From contig JAGOCL010000031.1 of the NCBI GenBank assembly GCA_017998755.1, positions 1-12,599 of the forward strand: a DNA stretch of 12,599 nt, in the 5' to 3' direction. Shown piece after piece: positions 1 through 7,503 of this stretch. Source of the stretch: Spirochaetota bacterium (GTDB lineage Bacteria > Spirochaetota > GWE2-31-10 > MWDO01). The position numbers and the translations under genes were made by a program. How positions within the stretch are numbered: position 1 is the stretch's first letter; each line of letters starts with the position of its first letter. The notes under the pieces are model-generated. The model made no database searches. It was given only the letters and a program-made list of their open reading frames with translations, and had not been told where the DNA came from.

Positions 1-2
1 AA

Positions 3-590
3 GGTTGGATCGCCGAAGCAAAGTGTTACGAAATAAAACTTCCTCTGCAGGAAGACCTTGTGATGGATTATCTTGTAGCCGATCAAAAAGCCAAATTTAC
101 TATAGCCGCTACTAATCCGTTAAAAATAGACGTTTTATCAGATATTTTATTAAGGCATAGTTCTTCTTTAGTATTAGTGATCGGACAATTTATAGACCAA
201 TTAGAGTTGGTTTCTAAAATTATCAAAGCTCCGCTAATAATTGGTAAAACGCCTAATCTGAAGAGGGAAGATTTGTATAAGAAATTCAGATCGGGAGAAT
301 TGAGAACGTTAGTCGTTAGTAAAGTAGCTAATTTCTCTATCGATTTACCGGACGCGGCGGTTCTTATACAATTAAGCGGAACGTACGGATCTAGACAGGA
401 AGAAGCGCAAAGATTAGGAAGAATATTGCGACCCAAGAAGAACAATAACTCCTATTTTTATACATTGACGACTCAAGATTCTATAGAAGAACAGTATGCT
501 CATAACAGGCAAAGATTTCTAACCGAACAGGGTTACAGTTATGAAATTGATTACTGGAAAAAGGAGGAATTAATATGTCGGAAAAAATGA
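3..590 (+). CDS. XPB/Rad25-family DNA helicase, C-terminal part (5' end outside window)
   Basis: This is the C-terminal 195 residues of a superfamily 2 ATP-dependent DNA helicase of the bacterial XPB (ERCC3) type. The frame is open from the first bases, so the gene starts upstream; the GTG at 60 is internal. The second RecA-like domain is visible: a motif IV region (SLVLVIGQF), motif V (VVSKVANFSIDLPDAAVLIQL, shortened here to its core), and motif VI with the arginine-finger signature QRLGRILRPK, whose QRLGR core lies at 408-422. The SGTYGSRQEEAQR stretch is typical of XPB. Family members unwind DNA 3' to 5'; the role of the bacterial versions in repair is poorly defined. The gene overlaps the next by 16 bases, so the two are almost certainly cotranscribed. 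The family call is firm; the exact process served is not. Confidence 0.93.
   Translation, partial: GWIAEAKCYEIKLPLQEDLVMDYLVADQKAKFTIAATNPLKIDVLSDILLRHSSSLVLVIGQFIDQLELVSKIIKAPLIIGKTPNLKREDLYKKFRSGELRTLVVSKVANFSIDLPDAAVLIQLSGTYGSRQEEAQRLGRILRPKKNNNSYFYTLTTQDSIEEQYAHNRQRFLTEQGYSYEIDYWKKEELICRKK
561..567 (+). promoter_or_regulatory. Strong ribosome binding site inside the helicase 3' end
   Basis: AAGGAGG sits 7 bases before the ATG at 575 and inside the last codons of the helicase gene. It fixes the start of the partner gene and explains how an overlapping gene can be translated efficiently. Confidence 0.8.
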
Positions 591-2047
591 TAAATCTTGA
601 TAATTTGAACGACGATGAGATAAAAAGTTTATACGAGGTTTTTCTCGGAAAGATATTGATGAAAAGAGAGGATTTTTCATATCGTAAAAATCTTTTGTCT
701 GTTTTATCAAAAGATAACGTTATTAGTTCGTTTGTTGAGAAGCTTAACGGAGACGAATCCAGAATATTAAAATTTATTACAAACTTCGAATTTCTTTCAA
801 ATCTTTACCTGATTGAAAAAATCAGTATCATATTGGATATGCAACTTTTTTTAGTCAACAAAGTAATATCTAATCTTTTATTAAAAAGTTACATTTTCCA
901 ACGCGACGATCTGATAATTATACCTCAAATATATTACGAAGTTAGCGCTTCGACGTCGCATGAAATCGTCGATATATCCGGCGAAATTTACTGTTCAAAA
1001 TCGGTTACTGATATTAATAATATAATTCTTTATTTTATCATAAAAGAATTTAAATTTTCAAACTCATACTCTTTATATAAAAAAGATAATATATCTTCAG
1101 ACCAAATATTTTCAAATTACTCAAATTTTAATTACGACGATTTGAATGCGATTAGTTATTTTTTCTCCAACGCTTTTTGCGACGAACAATTTAATATTTC
1201 TCTGAATAAAGTAGAAATTTATTTTTCAAAGAATCCTTTCGAAAGAATTCTTTATTTTGTCGAAATAACTTTTCCAAATTTTTATTCAATTTTAAATTTT
1301 TATTATAAAAATAAACAATCGGTCGTTTTTAAAAAAGAAGATTTGAAAAATTTATGGGAACTAGCATTAATAAACCAAACCTATACGTATCCTCCTATAA
1401 AAAAAGATTTCAACGAAGTTTTATCATTTCTGGAAAAAATTGGTATGGTAAGAACGCTTGAGGACGGTAGAATTCTTATAATTCACTATTATAAAAACGA
1501 CGAGGATGTTGGGAACGAAATAACGATTTCAACTAATTTTACTTTTTTTATTAATGCGAATTCAACGCAAAAAGATTACTACGAGATATCGCTTTTTGGG
1601 GATATGTTGAACTACAATAAACTTGTAGAGTTTGAGATTTCCGAACTTTCCATAAAAAGAAGCGTAGTTAATGGATATAATTACGATAATTTTCAGCGAT
1701 TTTTTGAGAATAACGGCATAAATCTGCCAAAAAATGTAGAAACAACGATCAGACAATGGTATGATAAGTACGGATCCTATTTTTATTCAACCGGAACTCT
1801 TTTCTTTTGCAACGGTTTGGAAAAAGGTAAATTAATAAAAAGTTTAATCGAGAAAGAAGTAATAACCGCTTACGAACTAATAAAAGACGAAGTTTTTATT
1901 ATTCCCGATGAAAACAAAGATAATTTTTTCAGTTTCTTAGAAAAAAGCGGTATAAATTATTTCAATAAAGAAGCTAAAAAAAATATTCCGTCAAGGAAAA
2001 ATGAAATTATCAACATCGAAAGTTTAATTAATACATCCGTTGAATAA
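575..2047 (+). CDS. XPB partner protein with Helicase_C_3 (XPB/Ssl2 N-terminal-like) domain
   Basis: This 490-residue protein looks like the helicase-associated protein often encoded beside bacterial XPB. The recognisable part is about residues 315-460. There, NEITISTNFTFFIN corresponds to the usual 'I.QpDftv' strand. The segment with LPKNVETTIRQW (384-395) followed by KYG is the most diagnostic stretch of the Helicase_C_3 family, and the closing strand DEVFIIPDENKDNFFSFLEKSG fits the domain end (given here only as a short core, EVFIIPDENKD). The first 300 residues are mostly helical, AT-driven (Asn, Lys, Ile, Phe) and not recognisable by eye. There is no signal peptide, so it should be cytoplasmic. 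The start overlaps the helicase and has a strong Shine-Dalgarno. I infer that it regulates or targets the helicase; nothing in the sequence proves this. Confidence 0.72.
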   Translation: MSEKMINLDNLNDDEIKSLYEVFLGKILMKREDFSYRKNLLSVLSKDNVISSFVEKLNGDESRILKFITNFEFLSNLYLIEKISIILDMQLFLVNKVISNLLLKSYIFQRDDLIIIPQIYYEVSASTSHEIVDISGEIYCSKSVTDINNIILYFIIKEFKFSNSYSLYKKDNISSDQIFSNYSNFNYDDLNAISYFFSNAFCDEQFNISLNKVEIYFSKNPFERILYFVEITFPNFYSILNFYYKNKQSVVFKKEDLKNLWELALINQTYTYPPIKKDFNEVLSFLEKIGMVRTLEDGRILIIHYYKNDEDVGNEITISTNFTFFINANSTQKDYYEISLFGDMLNYNKLVEFEISELSIKRSVVNGYNYDNFQRFFENNGINLPKNVETTIRQWYDKYGSYFYSTGTLFFCNGLEKGKLIKSLIEKEVITAYELIKDEVFIIPDENKDNFFSFLEKSGINYFNKEAKKNIPSRKNEIINIESLINTSVE

Positions 2048-2064
2048 ATAAAATAGAGTCGTAT

Positions 2065-2886
2065 ATGTTTTTCAAAAAAAATATTTTTATTAATAACGTC
2101 GTAGATTATCCGGTTATTTTCTTACACGGGCTGGCTGGCGGCTTGAAAGACTGGGAGAAGACGATAAACAAAGTATCCGACTCGGCGTATTTTGACGTCA
2201 GGTATTTCGACAGAGATAAAATTTATCATAACTATTTTGGACAAAAAGTTAAAAATTGGTATTGGAACGCCTCCTATTATACGACAAAGGTTATGGACGA
2301 CTCCATTTACGGGAATCTTTCAATATTTGCAGACAGGTTGAAAAATATAATTAATACCGTTTGCGCTATCTCAAAAAAAGATAAAGTGATATTGATAGCT
2401 CATAGTATGGGCGGTCTTATTTCAAGAAAATATATGACCATTAATCGAGAAAATTGGAATAAAGTCCACAAATTACTGACCGTCGCTACTCCTAATTTGG
2501 GGTTTGGCATATCTTTGGGGATAATACAACAACTTAGAGATTTGAAGAGAAACAGTAAATTTATAAAAAAACTCGATGAAAAATGGGAAGTTATGATGAA
2601 ATCCGAAAAAGAAAAGAAATGGGGCGTAATTGGCGGAATAAACGTAAAAGCCGGCCATAGTATATACGACGATCCAAAATCAACAGATTCGGGCGGTATA
2701 GGTTTTGTAGAAATATCTTCTTCTATACCGTACGACGAATGGATGGAGTCAATCGGAGATAATATGGAAGAGGCATTTTATAATACAAAACATTTTGGAT
2801 TTCGGGCGGCTACCAGCGCAAATCATAATGAAATATTATATTCGGACGTAACTCTAAAAGGGATCGAATGGGCAAGTAGAAAGTAG
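2065..2886 (+). CDS. Alpha/beta hydrolase, lipase/esterase-like
   Basis: This is a 273-residue serine hydrolase of the lipase/PGAP1-like alpha/beta fold. The oxyanion-hole motif HGLAGG is at residues 21-26 and the nucleophile elbow AHSMGG has Ser114. VATPNLGFG follows one strand later, as in lipases that release or hydrolyse acyl chains. The likely acid is Asp208 in TDSGG and the likely catalytic histidine is His254 in ANHNE. There is no signal peptide or membrane segment at the N-terminus, so it should act in the cytoplasm or at the inner face of the membrane. The Shine-Dalgarno is weak. The gene starts 17 bases after the XPB partner stops, so it is probably the third gene of that operon, though a functional link is not obvious. 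The substrate is unknown; lipids or acyl esters are the best guess. Confidence 0.82.
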   Translation: MFFKKNIFINNVVDYPVIFLHGLAGGLKDWEKTINKVSDSAYFDVRYFDRDKIYHNYFGQKVKNWYWNASYYTTKVMDDSIYGNLSIFADRLKNIINTVCAISKKDKVILIAHSMGGLISRKYMTINRENWNKVHKLLTVATPNLGFGISLGIIQQLRDLKRNSKFIKKLDEKWEVMMKSEKEKKWGVIGGINVKAGHSIYDDPKSTDSGGIGFVEISSSIPYDEWMESIGDNMEEAFYNTKHFGFRAATSANHNEILYSDVTLKGIEWASRK

Positions 2887-2914
2887 TTTTGTATGAAATT
2901 TGATTGTTAAAATG

Positions 2915-2943
2915 TTGAATTTATTTTAGAAAAATTATATGCT
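2915..2943 (+). promoter_or_regulatory. Predicted sigma70-type promoter for the lipoprotein hydrolase
   Basis: TTGAAT (2915-2920), a 17-base spacer and TATGCT (2938-2943) lie in the 123-base gap before the gene at 3010. A short AT-rich inverted repeat (GATTATT at 2950-2956, AATAATC at 2964-2970) follows in the presumed leader; it has no T-run, so it is not a convincing terminator. AT-rich DNA yields such matches by chance. Confidence 0.45.
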
Positions 2944-3009
2944 CCCATAGATTATTTATTTTCAATAATCATAAAAATATAAGTAATATTTTAAAAAAGA
3001 GAGGAAATT

Positions 3010-4026
3010 ATGAAAAAACTATTGTTATTAACCTTCGTTGTTCTTTTAATAGGGTGTAAAACCTCAAACGACGTAAAAAAAGAAACCGCTCCGACTTCTG
3101 AAGAGCTGAAAGCGGCAAGAACCAGAGATACGGAGTGGAAAAATTACGTCGCCCAACTTCAAAAAAATTACGACGCTACCAAATCAACCGAGGATCTTTT
3201 TAAGCTTGAGACTAGATTTGAAGCGTTTAACCCTTATAGCGGAAATTTCAGATTTATCAAATCCGATATAACAAAAAAACACCAGATTGAAAATTACGAA
3301 ACTGTGAAGATACCGACAAGAGACGGATTGTTTCTCGACGGTTGGTTTATACCGGTTAAGAGCGCCAAAGGAACTTTAATAATCCTTCACGGTTGGAGTT
3401 CGGACGCCTCATTTGGATTAAGCCAATCTAAATTTTTATTATCTTTAGGTTATCAGATACTCGTTTATAATGCTAGATTTTGGAATTATTCTGAAGATCC
3501 TTATAAATACGTCGGCTTTACCGGTAACGACGTCGACGACGTGGGCGACGTTATCAAATTCTTATCGACTCGAAAAGACGTCGATATGACAAAACTTGGA
3601 ATAATGGGGTTCTCCTACGGCGCTGAAAAAGCGGTTTTATGCGGAGGGAAATACGACGAGCTCAAATACGTCATAGCCGACGCGGCTCCGGTCAGAGACA
3701 GCATGGGAGACGACGCTGAAATCGGATATTACGACGACTATTACCGACTCCTCAAAGAAAAATATAGCTACGATATGAACAGGGAAGACTTGAAAATATT
3801 AAAAGCCGCGGCGGCTATATCGCCTAGACCGTTATTATTGTTGCATGGAGAGAAGGATACTTCCGTGCCGGTGGAACACAGTAGGACGTTGTTTGAAAAT
3901 GCAGGAGACCCGAAAGAAATGCATACTTTCCCGAATTCGGGGCATTGCTTGGGTATGATGACGGGAGATAAAGAGAAGTATATTTCTACTGTTAATGAAT
4001 TTTTAACAAAATATTTATCAAAATAA
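3010..4026 (+). CDS. Lipoprotein alpha/beta hydrolase (serine peptidase/esterase-like)
   Basis: This 338-residue protein has a lipoprotein signal: two lysines, a hydrophobic run and the lipobox LIGC with Cys16 as the predicted lipidated residue. It should be anchored in a membrane facing the periplasm or outside. A charged linker of about 80 residues precedes the hydrolase domain. The domain shows LHGWSSD near residue 126, the nucleophile GFSYG with Ser202, the acid Asp283 in HGEKD, and His312 in NSGHC. The catalytic triad is therefore complete. The layout resembles the dienelactone hydrolase/acyl-peptidase-like branch. The start at 3010 has a good Shine-Dalgarno (GAGAGGA). The comF-like gene follows after 3 bases, so the two are translationally close. 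The substrate cannot be told from sequence. Confidence 0.85.
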   Translation: MKKLLLLTFVVLLIGCKTSNDVKKETAPTSEELKAARTRDTEWKNYVAQLQKNYDATKSTEDLFKLETRFEAFNPYSGNFRFIKSDITKKHQIENYETVKIPTRDGLFLDGWFIPVKSAKGTLIILHGWSSDASFGLSQSKFLLSLGYQILVYNARFWNYSEDPYKYVGFTGNDVDDVGDVIKFLSTRKDVDMTKLGIMGFSYGAEKAVLCGGKYDELKYVIADAAPVRDSMGDDAEIGYYDDYYRLLKEKYSYDMNREDLKILKAAAAISPRPLLLLHGEKDTSVPVEHSRTLFENAGDPKEMHTFPNSGHCLGMMTGDKEKYISTVNEFLTKYLSK

Positions 4027-4029
4027 TTT

Positions 4030-4749
4030 ATGTTTTTGGATAATTTAAAGCGAATTAGAGAAATATTTTTAGATACGAGATGTATTCTTTGCGATAGCAA
4101 AGATTTATCTGAAAAAATCAGAATAATCTGTAAAAAGTGTTTTAATTCGTTTAATATTACTTTTGATAATATCTGTCCAATTTGCGGGCATCCTCTTAAA
4201 AATGAAGGATGCCCTTCTTGTAACAAAGATAATCCGATTTATTTTGATTCATATCAATTTATTCAATATTACAGCGGTTTTTTTCAGACGGCGCTTAAAA
4301 AACTTAAGCTTAACGGACAGTTTGCAATTATAAAACTTTTTTTTGAATTATTAAAATACAAAGGAATTTTAAACAAAGATATTCCAATAACAATAGTTCC
4401 CGATACTAAATTTAAAAGGTTCAAAAAAGGCAGAAGCAGTCTTTATTACCTTCTGCTCTTGTTAAAAAGAGATAAATTCGTAGTATATAAAGATATTTAT
4501 AAAAAAAACTTCAAATTTACCCCTCAAAAAATGAAGAACAAACTTAAACGAGAGGACGAAATACAAAGTTTATTCTATCTTCCATCCGAAAATAAAAACA
4601 AATATTCCGGAGAAATATATCTTATCGACGATATTTTTACGACAGGTTCTACAATTAATTACGGCTCTCGCTTATTAAAAGAGGCGGGATTTACAAAAAT
4701 CAGAGCCGTTACTTTTTTTAGAGCTTTATTAGAAGCGGATTTAATATAA
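4030..4749 (+). CDS. comF: ComF/GntX-family phosphoribosyltransferase-like protein
   Basis: This 239-residue protein has the ComF architecture. The N-terminus carries two cysteine pairs and then a second zinc-ribbon-like set (Cys18, 21, 34, 37, then 49, 52, 61, 64). The C-terminus has a type I phosphoribosyltransferase fold with the PRPP loop LIDDIFTTGST at residues 198-208. In competent bacteria ComFC helps bring in or process transforming DNA; many non-competent species also carry a copy of unclear role. Oddly, the usual 'RGFNQ' motif is not recognisable: the aligned stretch reads RFKKGRSSLYY, and the later glutamine motif is reduced to TPQKMKNKLKRE. The start has almost no Shine-Dalgarno and lies 3 bases after the preceding stop, which suggests translational coupling. 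No other competence gene is in the window. Confidence 0.85.
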   Translation: MFLDNLKRIREIFLDTRCILCDSKDLSEKIRIICKKCFNSFNITFDNICPICGHPLKNEGCPSCNKDNPIYFDSYQFIQYYSGFFQTALKKLKLNGQFAIIKLFFELLKYKGILNKDIPITIVPDTKFKRFKKGRSSLYYLLLLLKRDKFVVYKDIYKKNFKFTPQKMKNKLKREDEIQSLFYLPSENKNKYSGEIYLIDDIFTTGSTINYGSRLLKEAGFTKIRAVTFFRALLEADLI

Positions 4750-4864
4750 TATTAACGATTTTTATTCAAAAATTCAACGCTATTTGCGGTTTTATTTGGA
4801 AATTTAGTAAACATAATTAATTTAGTTCCGAAAATTAATCTAGAATAATTAGAGAGGACTTATT

Positions 4865-5650
4865 ATGATATCAAAACGTTTTATTTTTATTATACTTTCT
4901 CTTTTAGGAGCGGTTTTATTATCGATTATTTTTATTGTCGGGATATATTTTTTTAATTGGTTTGGATTAAACAAAGGCAATAATTATTCTATAAACTTCC
5001 CTAATAAAGAAATCGAGTCTAAAGTTTTGAAAGATAACGACTTAAATAAAATAAAAAATGAAATTATCGATGTTGAGAAAAATAAAAAAGCTATTAATGA
5101 CGTAAAAGTAAACTCTGAAATTACTACGACTACTATAGCTAAAGTTTTGACAAAAATTTCAAATAATAACGCAAGCGCTGAAGATAAATCCAAAATATTT
5201 ACTAAAGAATCGACTTCAAATATAAACAAGGATGGAAGTCTGATAACGAATGGTTTTGTTTTTTCAAATAATCAAACTTTTCATTCATACGGCGAATATA
5301 TTTCGGCTGAAGAGTATAAATACCGTTTGGCTCTTATTAATAATCTTAAAATAAAAACCGTCGCGGTAGATTCGATAACAAAAGGCAACGGTATTTCTCA
5401 GGAATTTTACAAAATAGCTTATAATGAGAAAATGATACCGGCTAAGGCGTTAGGAGATATCGTCGAAAGTAAAGAGTTTCGCGACCTGATACCCAAAAAT
5501 CTTTTAGCGATAGAAGATAAAATATCAGTATTAAAAAAAGGAGAGTCCATTACCTTTAAAAATGAAGATTTGAAGAATTTATTGTTGCTTTGGTCTCAAG
5601 GGAAACTTACTCCGATTCAAAAAGCGTGGAAAGTTAAAGCCGATATTTAA
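4865..5650 (+). CDS. Membrane-anchored protein of unknown function
   Basis: I do not recognise this 261-residue protein. A single N-terminal hydrophobic segment (about residues 6-31, after a short MISKR start) should anchor it in the inner membrane with the rest outside the cytoplasm. Residues 35-110 are a low-complexity linker rich in Lys, Asn, Ile and Thr, including a short run of threonines. The C-terminal half, from the YGEYISAEEYKYRL region onward, has the alternating pattern of a small folded mixed domain that ends in helices; no catalytic motif is apparent. The start is supported by GAGAGGA six bases upstream. The gene stands apart from comF by 115 bases and from plsC by 73, so it may be its own unit. 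Roles in the envelope or in cell shape are possible but unsupported. Confidence 0.7.
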   Translation: MISKRFIFIILSLLGAVLLSIIFIVGIYFFNWFGLNKGNNYSINFPNKEIESKVLKDNDLNKIKNEIIDVEKNKKAINDVKVNSEITTTTIAKVLTKISNNNASAEDKSKIFTKESTSNINKDGSLITNGFVFSNNQTFHSYGEYISAEEYKYRLALINNLKIKTVAVDSITKGNGISQEFYKIAYNEKMIPAKALGDIVESKEFRDLIPKNLLAIEDKISVLKKGESITFKNEDLKNLLLLWSQGKLTPIQKAWKVKADI

Positions 5651-5657
5651 ACAAATT

Positions 5658-5687
5658 TTTGATAAATTTCTTTTATTTCTTATCAAA
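5658..5687. repeat. Inverted repeat between the unknown membrane protein and plsC
   Basis: Perfect 8-base arms, TTTGATAA (5658-5665) and TTATCAAA (5680-5687), enclose a 14-base loop. The stem is AT-rich and no clear T-run follows, so termination would be weak. It could equally be a protein-binding dyad upstream of plsC, or chance. Confidence 0.4.
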
Positions 5688-5723
5688 TAATGTTATTACA
5701 AAAAAAATATTTCAGGATAAATT

Positions 5724-6470
5724 ATGATATTAATTAATTTGATTTTTTCTTTTATTTCAGGAATGCTTGTTTTATTTATGTCTCTTATTTTTGTATTAAT
5801 TGACTGGTGGTTGCTATTTATTCCTAGAAACAAAAGATATCTTGTCGCGCGTAAATTTCTATTAATTCCTTGGACGTTTATCGCCAATAATTTTTTGTTC
5901 TGTATGCGGCTTAAAGTTTTAGGAAAAGAACATTTGCCAAAAGAGAAAAACTCATTATTTATATGCAATCATCAATCGTGGGCAGATATCCCTGCGTTTT
6001 TAAGATTTACGCCTTCGACGGCTTTGTCTAAATCTGAAGTTCGAAGAATTCCTTTAGTTGGAATCTTGACTATATACGCGGGCGGAATTTTTTTCGACAG
6101 AGACGATAAGAAATCCAGAATAGGAATAATAAAAGAAGTCATGGAATTCTTGAAACAAGGTTATTCTATGTGTTACTATCCTGAAGGCACTAGAAGCGTC
6201 GACGGCGAACTGCTTGAGCCCAATCTAACGTTAGTTAAACTTGCCTACAAACTCAAAGTTCCGGTAATACCGTCGGCAATCGAGGGTAGCAGGAACGTTA
6301 TCCAAAGAGGGCGCATATATTACAAATTCTTTCAAAAAGTTATCCTCAAATACACGGAACCGTTATATCCGGCGGATTTCAGTTCCGACGAAGAATTTGC
6401 AAACGCCTGTTGGAATAAAGTTGTCGATACTCATAAAGAGATAAAAAAAGAGTATTTTGGTAATAATTGA
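5724..6470 (+). CDS. plsC: 1-acyl-sn-glycerol-3-phosphate acyltransferase (PlsC)
   Basis: This 248-residue enzyme transfers an acyl group to lysophosphatidic acid, giving phosphatidic acid for membrane lipid synthesis. The N-terminus has a strong hydrophobic segment (about residues 5-33) that places it in the inner membrane. The acyltransferase motifs are in order: the catalytic NHQSWAD block with His83 and Asp88, the glycerol-phosphate-binding region GGIFFDRDDKKSR near 120-132, the YPEGTRS block with Glu154 and Arg157, and the VPVIPSAIEGSR block further on. The length is normal for the family. The ATG at 5724 has AGGA seven bases upstream and is the first good start. It ends the + strand run and faces a - strand gene tail. 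Closely related acyltransferases share these motifs, so substrate choice is inferred. Confidence 0.92.
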   Translation: MILINLIFSFISGMLVLFMSLIFVLIDWWLLFIPRNKRYLVARKFLLIPWTFIANNFLFCMRLKVLGKEHLPKEKNSLFICNHQSWADIPAFLRFTPSTALSKSEVRRIPLVGILTIYAGGIFFDRDDKKSRIGIIKEVMEFLKQGYSMCYYPEGTRSVDGELLEPNLTLVKLAYKLKVPVIPSAIEGSRNVIQRGRIYYKFFQKVILKYTEPLYPADFSSDEEFANACWNKVVDTHKEIKKEYFGNN

Positions 6471-6513
6471 TATTTCGGAGAACAAAAAAATATTTACGTA
6501 AATTCCCAAAAAC

Positions 6514-6969
6514 TTACATTTTTACATAAGTTACTACCGAAGAATCGGAGCTTGTCGTATATTCCAAATTCCCATTGAGTAATTTGGTAAATTTTATCCA
6601 TGAAGCTGAAGAAAACGTCATTACTCCGGTTACTTCGGTTTCGGTATAAGTAAAATTATATATCGAACTTAAAGTATCGGGTATATATACGGAGTCGTTA
6701 AAAGCATAGTAGATTTTGCCGTTTGCAACATATATTGATTTAACGCCATCAATAGAATAATCGCCATTCCATTAAGCGGATACTCCGCTTAAAGATGCAA
6801 GAGTTGTCGTCGTCGCTACGTTATCGGTAGTCGAAGTTGTAGAGCTTCCATTGAAGGTTGTTGTAACCGACGAGTCTGAAGGATCGCCGAGCGTTCCGGT
6901 TTGGCATGAATAAATTAATACTACCAAAAAAACGACCGCAATTAAAAATATTATCGATTTATTTTTCAT
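6514..6969 (-). pseudogene. Ser/Thr-rich lipoprotein gene interrupted by an in-frame TAA
   Basis: Reading from the ATG at 6969, a 65-residue product is predicted, starting with a lipoprotein signal (MKNKS, hydrophobic run, then YSC with Cys22) and a linker rich in Ser and Thr. It stops at TAA (6774-6772). The same frame then stays open for 85 more codons to a second TAA at 6516-6514. That downstream part reads like ordinary protein, with WNGDYSIDGV at its start and a balanced mix of Tyr, Thr and hydrophobic residues typical of an exported beta-rich domain. The simplest reading is one lipoprotein gene of about 151 codons with a nonsense mutation at codon 66. GAGGA lies upstream of the start, so a truncated, mostly linker lipoprotein could still be made. 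The family is unknown. A sequencing or assembly error is the main alternative. Confidence 0.75.
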
Positions 6970-6988
6970 AAATTTATCCTCGAATAAA

Positions 6989-7016
6989 ATTGTAACATAA
7001 TAAATATAAATGTAAA
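6989..7016 (-). promoter_or_regulatory. Possible promoter for the interrupted lipoprotein gene
   Basis: On the - strand TTTACA (7016-7011), a 16-base spacer and TACAAT (6994-6989) precede the start at 6969. The predicted transcript start would leave a very short leader that barely includes the GAGGA ribosome site, so the match is tentative. Confidence 0.35.
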
Positions 7017-7079
7017 CAAAATTCTTACTAATACTTTAAAACGGGAACGAATCATAAGTAATTTCTTCATAATTGATTA

Positions 7080-7484
7080 TTAAAGATTTATACCGTTTTT
7101 ATGAAGAATTTCCACGGTTTTCTTTGTATCGTCAACCCTGAATATTACAATTGCGTTATCTTTGCTTCTGTCTACCGTCGCGTACATATATTCGATATTT
7201 ATGTCGTTTGCCTCAATAATGTCAAGTACTTTGTATAATCCTCCCGGTTTATCTTCAATCTCAATACCTACGACTTCGGTAGTTTGAGCTATAAAGCGTT
7301 TTGCTTTCAAGATATCTAAACACCTATTGGGATCGTCTACAATAATTCTTAATACGCCAAAATCCCTCGAGTCCGCTAACGACAAAGCTCTAATATTAAC
7401 TTTCTCATCTGCGAGAACTTGAGTAACCTCTGCTAATCTTCCTTTTTTATTCTCTAAAAAAATAGATATTTGCTTTATCAACAT
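7080..7484 (-). CDS. Tandem ACT-domain protein, partner of phenylacetate-CoA ligase
   Basis: This 134-residue protein consists of two ACT domains and little else: residues 1-66 begin with the pattern ISIFLENKKGRLAEV, and residues 70-134 begin with VGIEIEDKPGGLYKV. The glycine-turn motif of ligand-binding ACT domains (NKKGRL and DKPGGL) is present in both. Such small double-ACT proteins are regularly encoded beside paaK, and the family is thought to sense an amino acid or aromatic ligand. Here the gene starts 19 bases after paaK ends and has a strong AAAGGAG ribosome site, so they form one operon. It is cytoplasmic. The ligand is unknown; an aromatic amino acid is a reasonable inference from the partner. 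Confidence 0.92.
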   Translation of the reverse strand: MLIKQISIFLENKKGRLAEVTQVLADEKVNIRALSLADSRDFGVLRIIVDDPNRCLDILKAKRFIAQTTEVVGIEIEDKPGGLYKVLDIIEANDINIEYMYATVDRSKDNAIVIFRVDDTKKTVEILHKNGINL

Positions 7485-7503
7485 ATTAACGCTCCTTTTA
7501 ATT

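Noticed and set aside
83..445. A 120-codon open frame on the - strand opposite the helicase.
   Set aside because: The + strand frame carries the helicase motifs V and VI here, so the antisense frame is a by-product.
2950..2970. Hairpin GATTATT / AATAATC as a terminator after the lipase-like gene.
   Set aside because: The stem is seven AT-rich pairs without a T-run, and it lies downstream of a promoter-like site.
3768..4226. A 152-codon open frame on the - strand across the hydrolase/comF junction.
   Set aside because: It lies opposite two well-supported genes with complete motifs, has no recognisable protein features and is a shadow.
6492..6503. Perfect 12-base palindrome ATTTACGTAAAT in the convergent gap after plsC.
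   Set aside because: It has no loop or T-run for a terminator, is a single copy and is plausible by chance in AT-rich DNA.
6772..6774. TAA reassigned as a sense codon, to explain the interrupted lipoprotein gene.
   Set aside because: Intact genes here end at TAA in the normal way, for example at 2045-2047 and 4024-4026, so the standard code applies.
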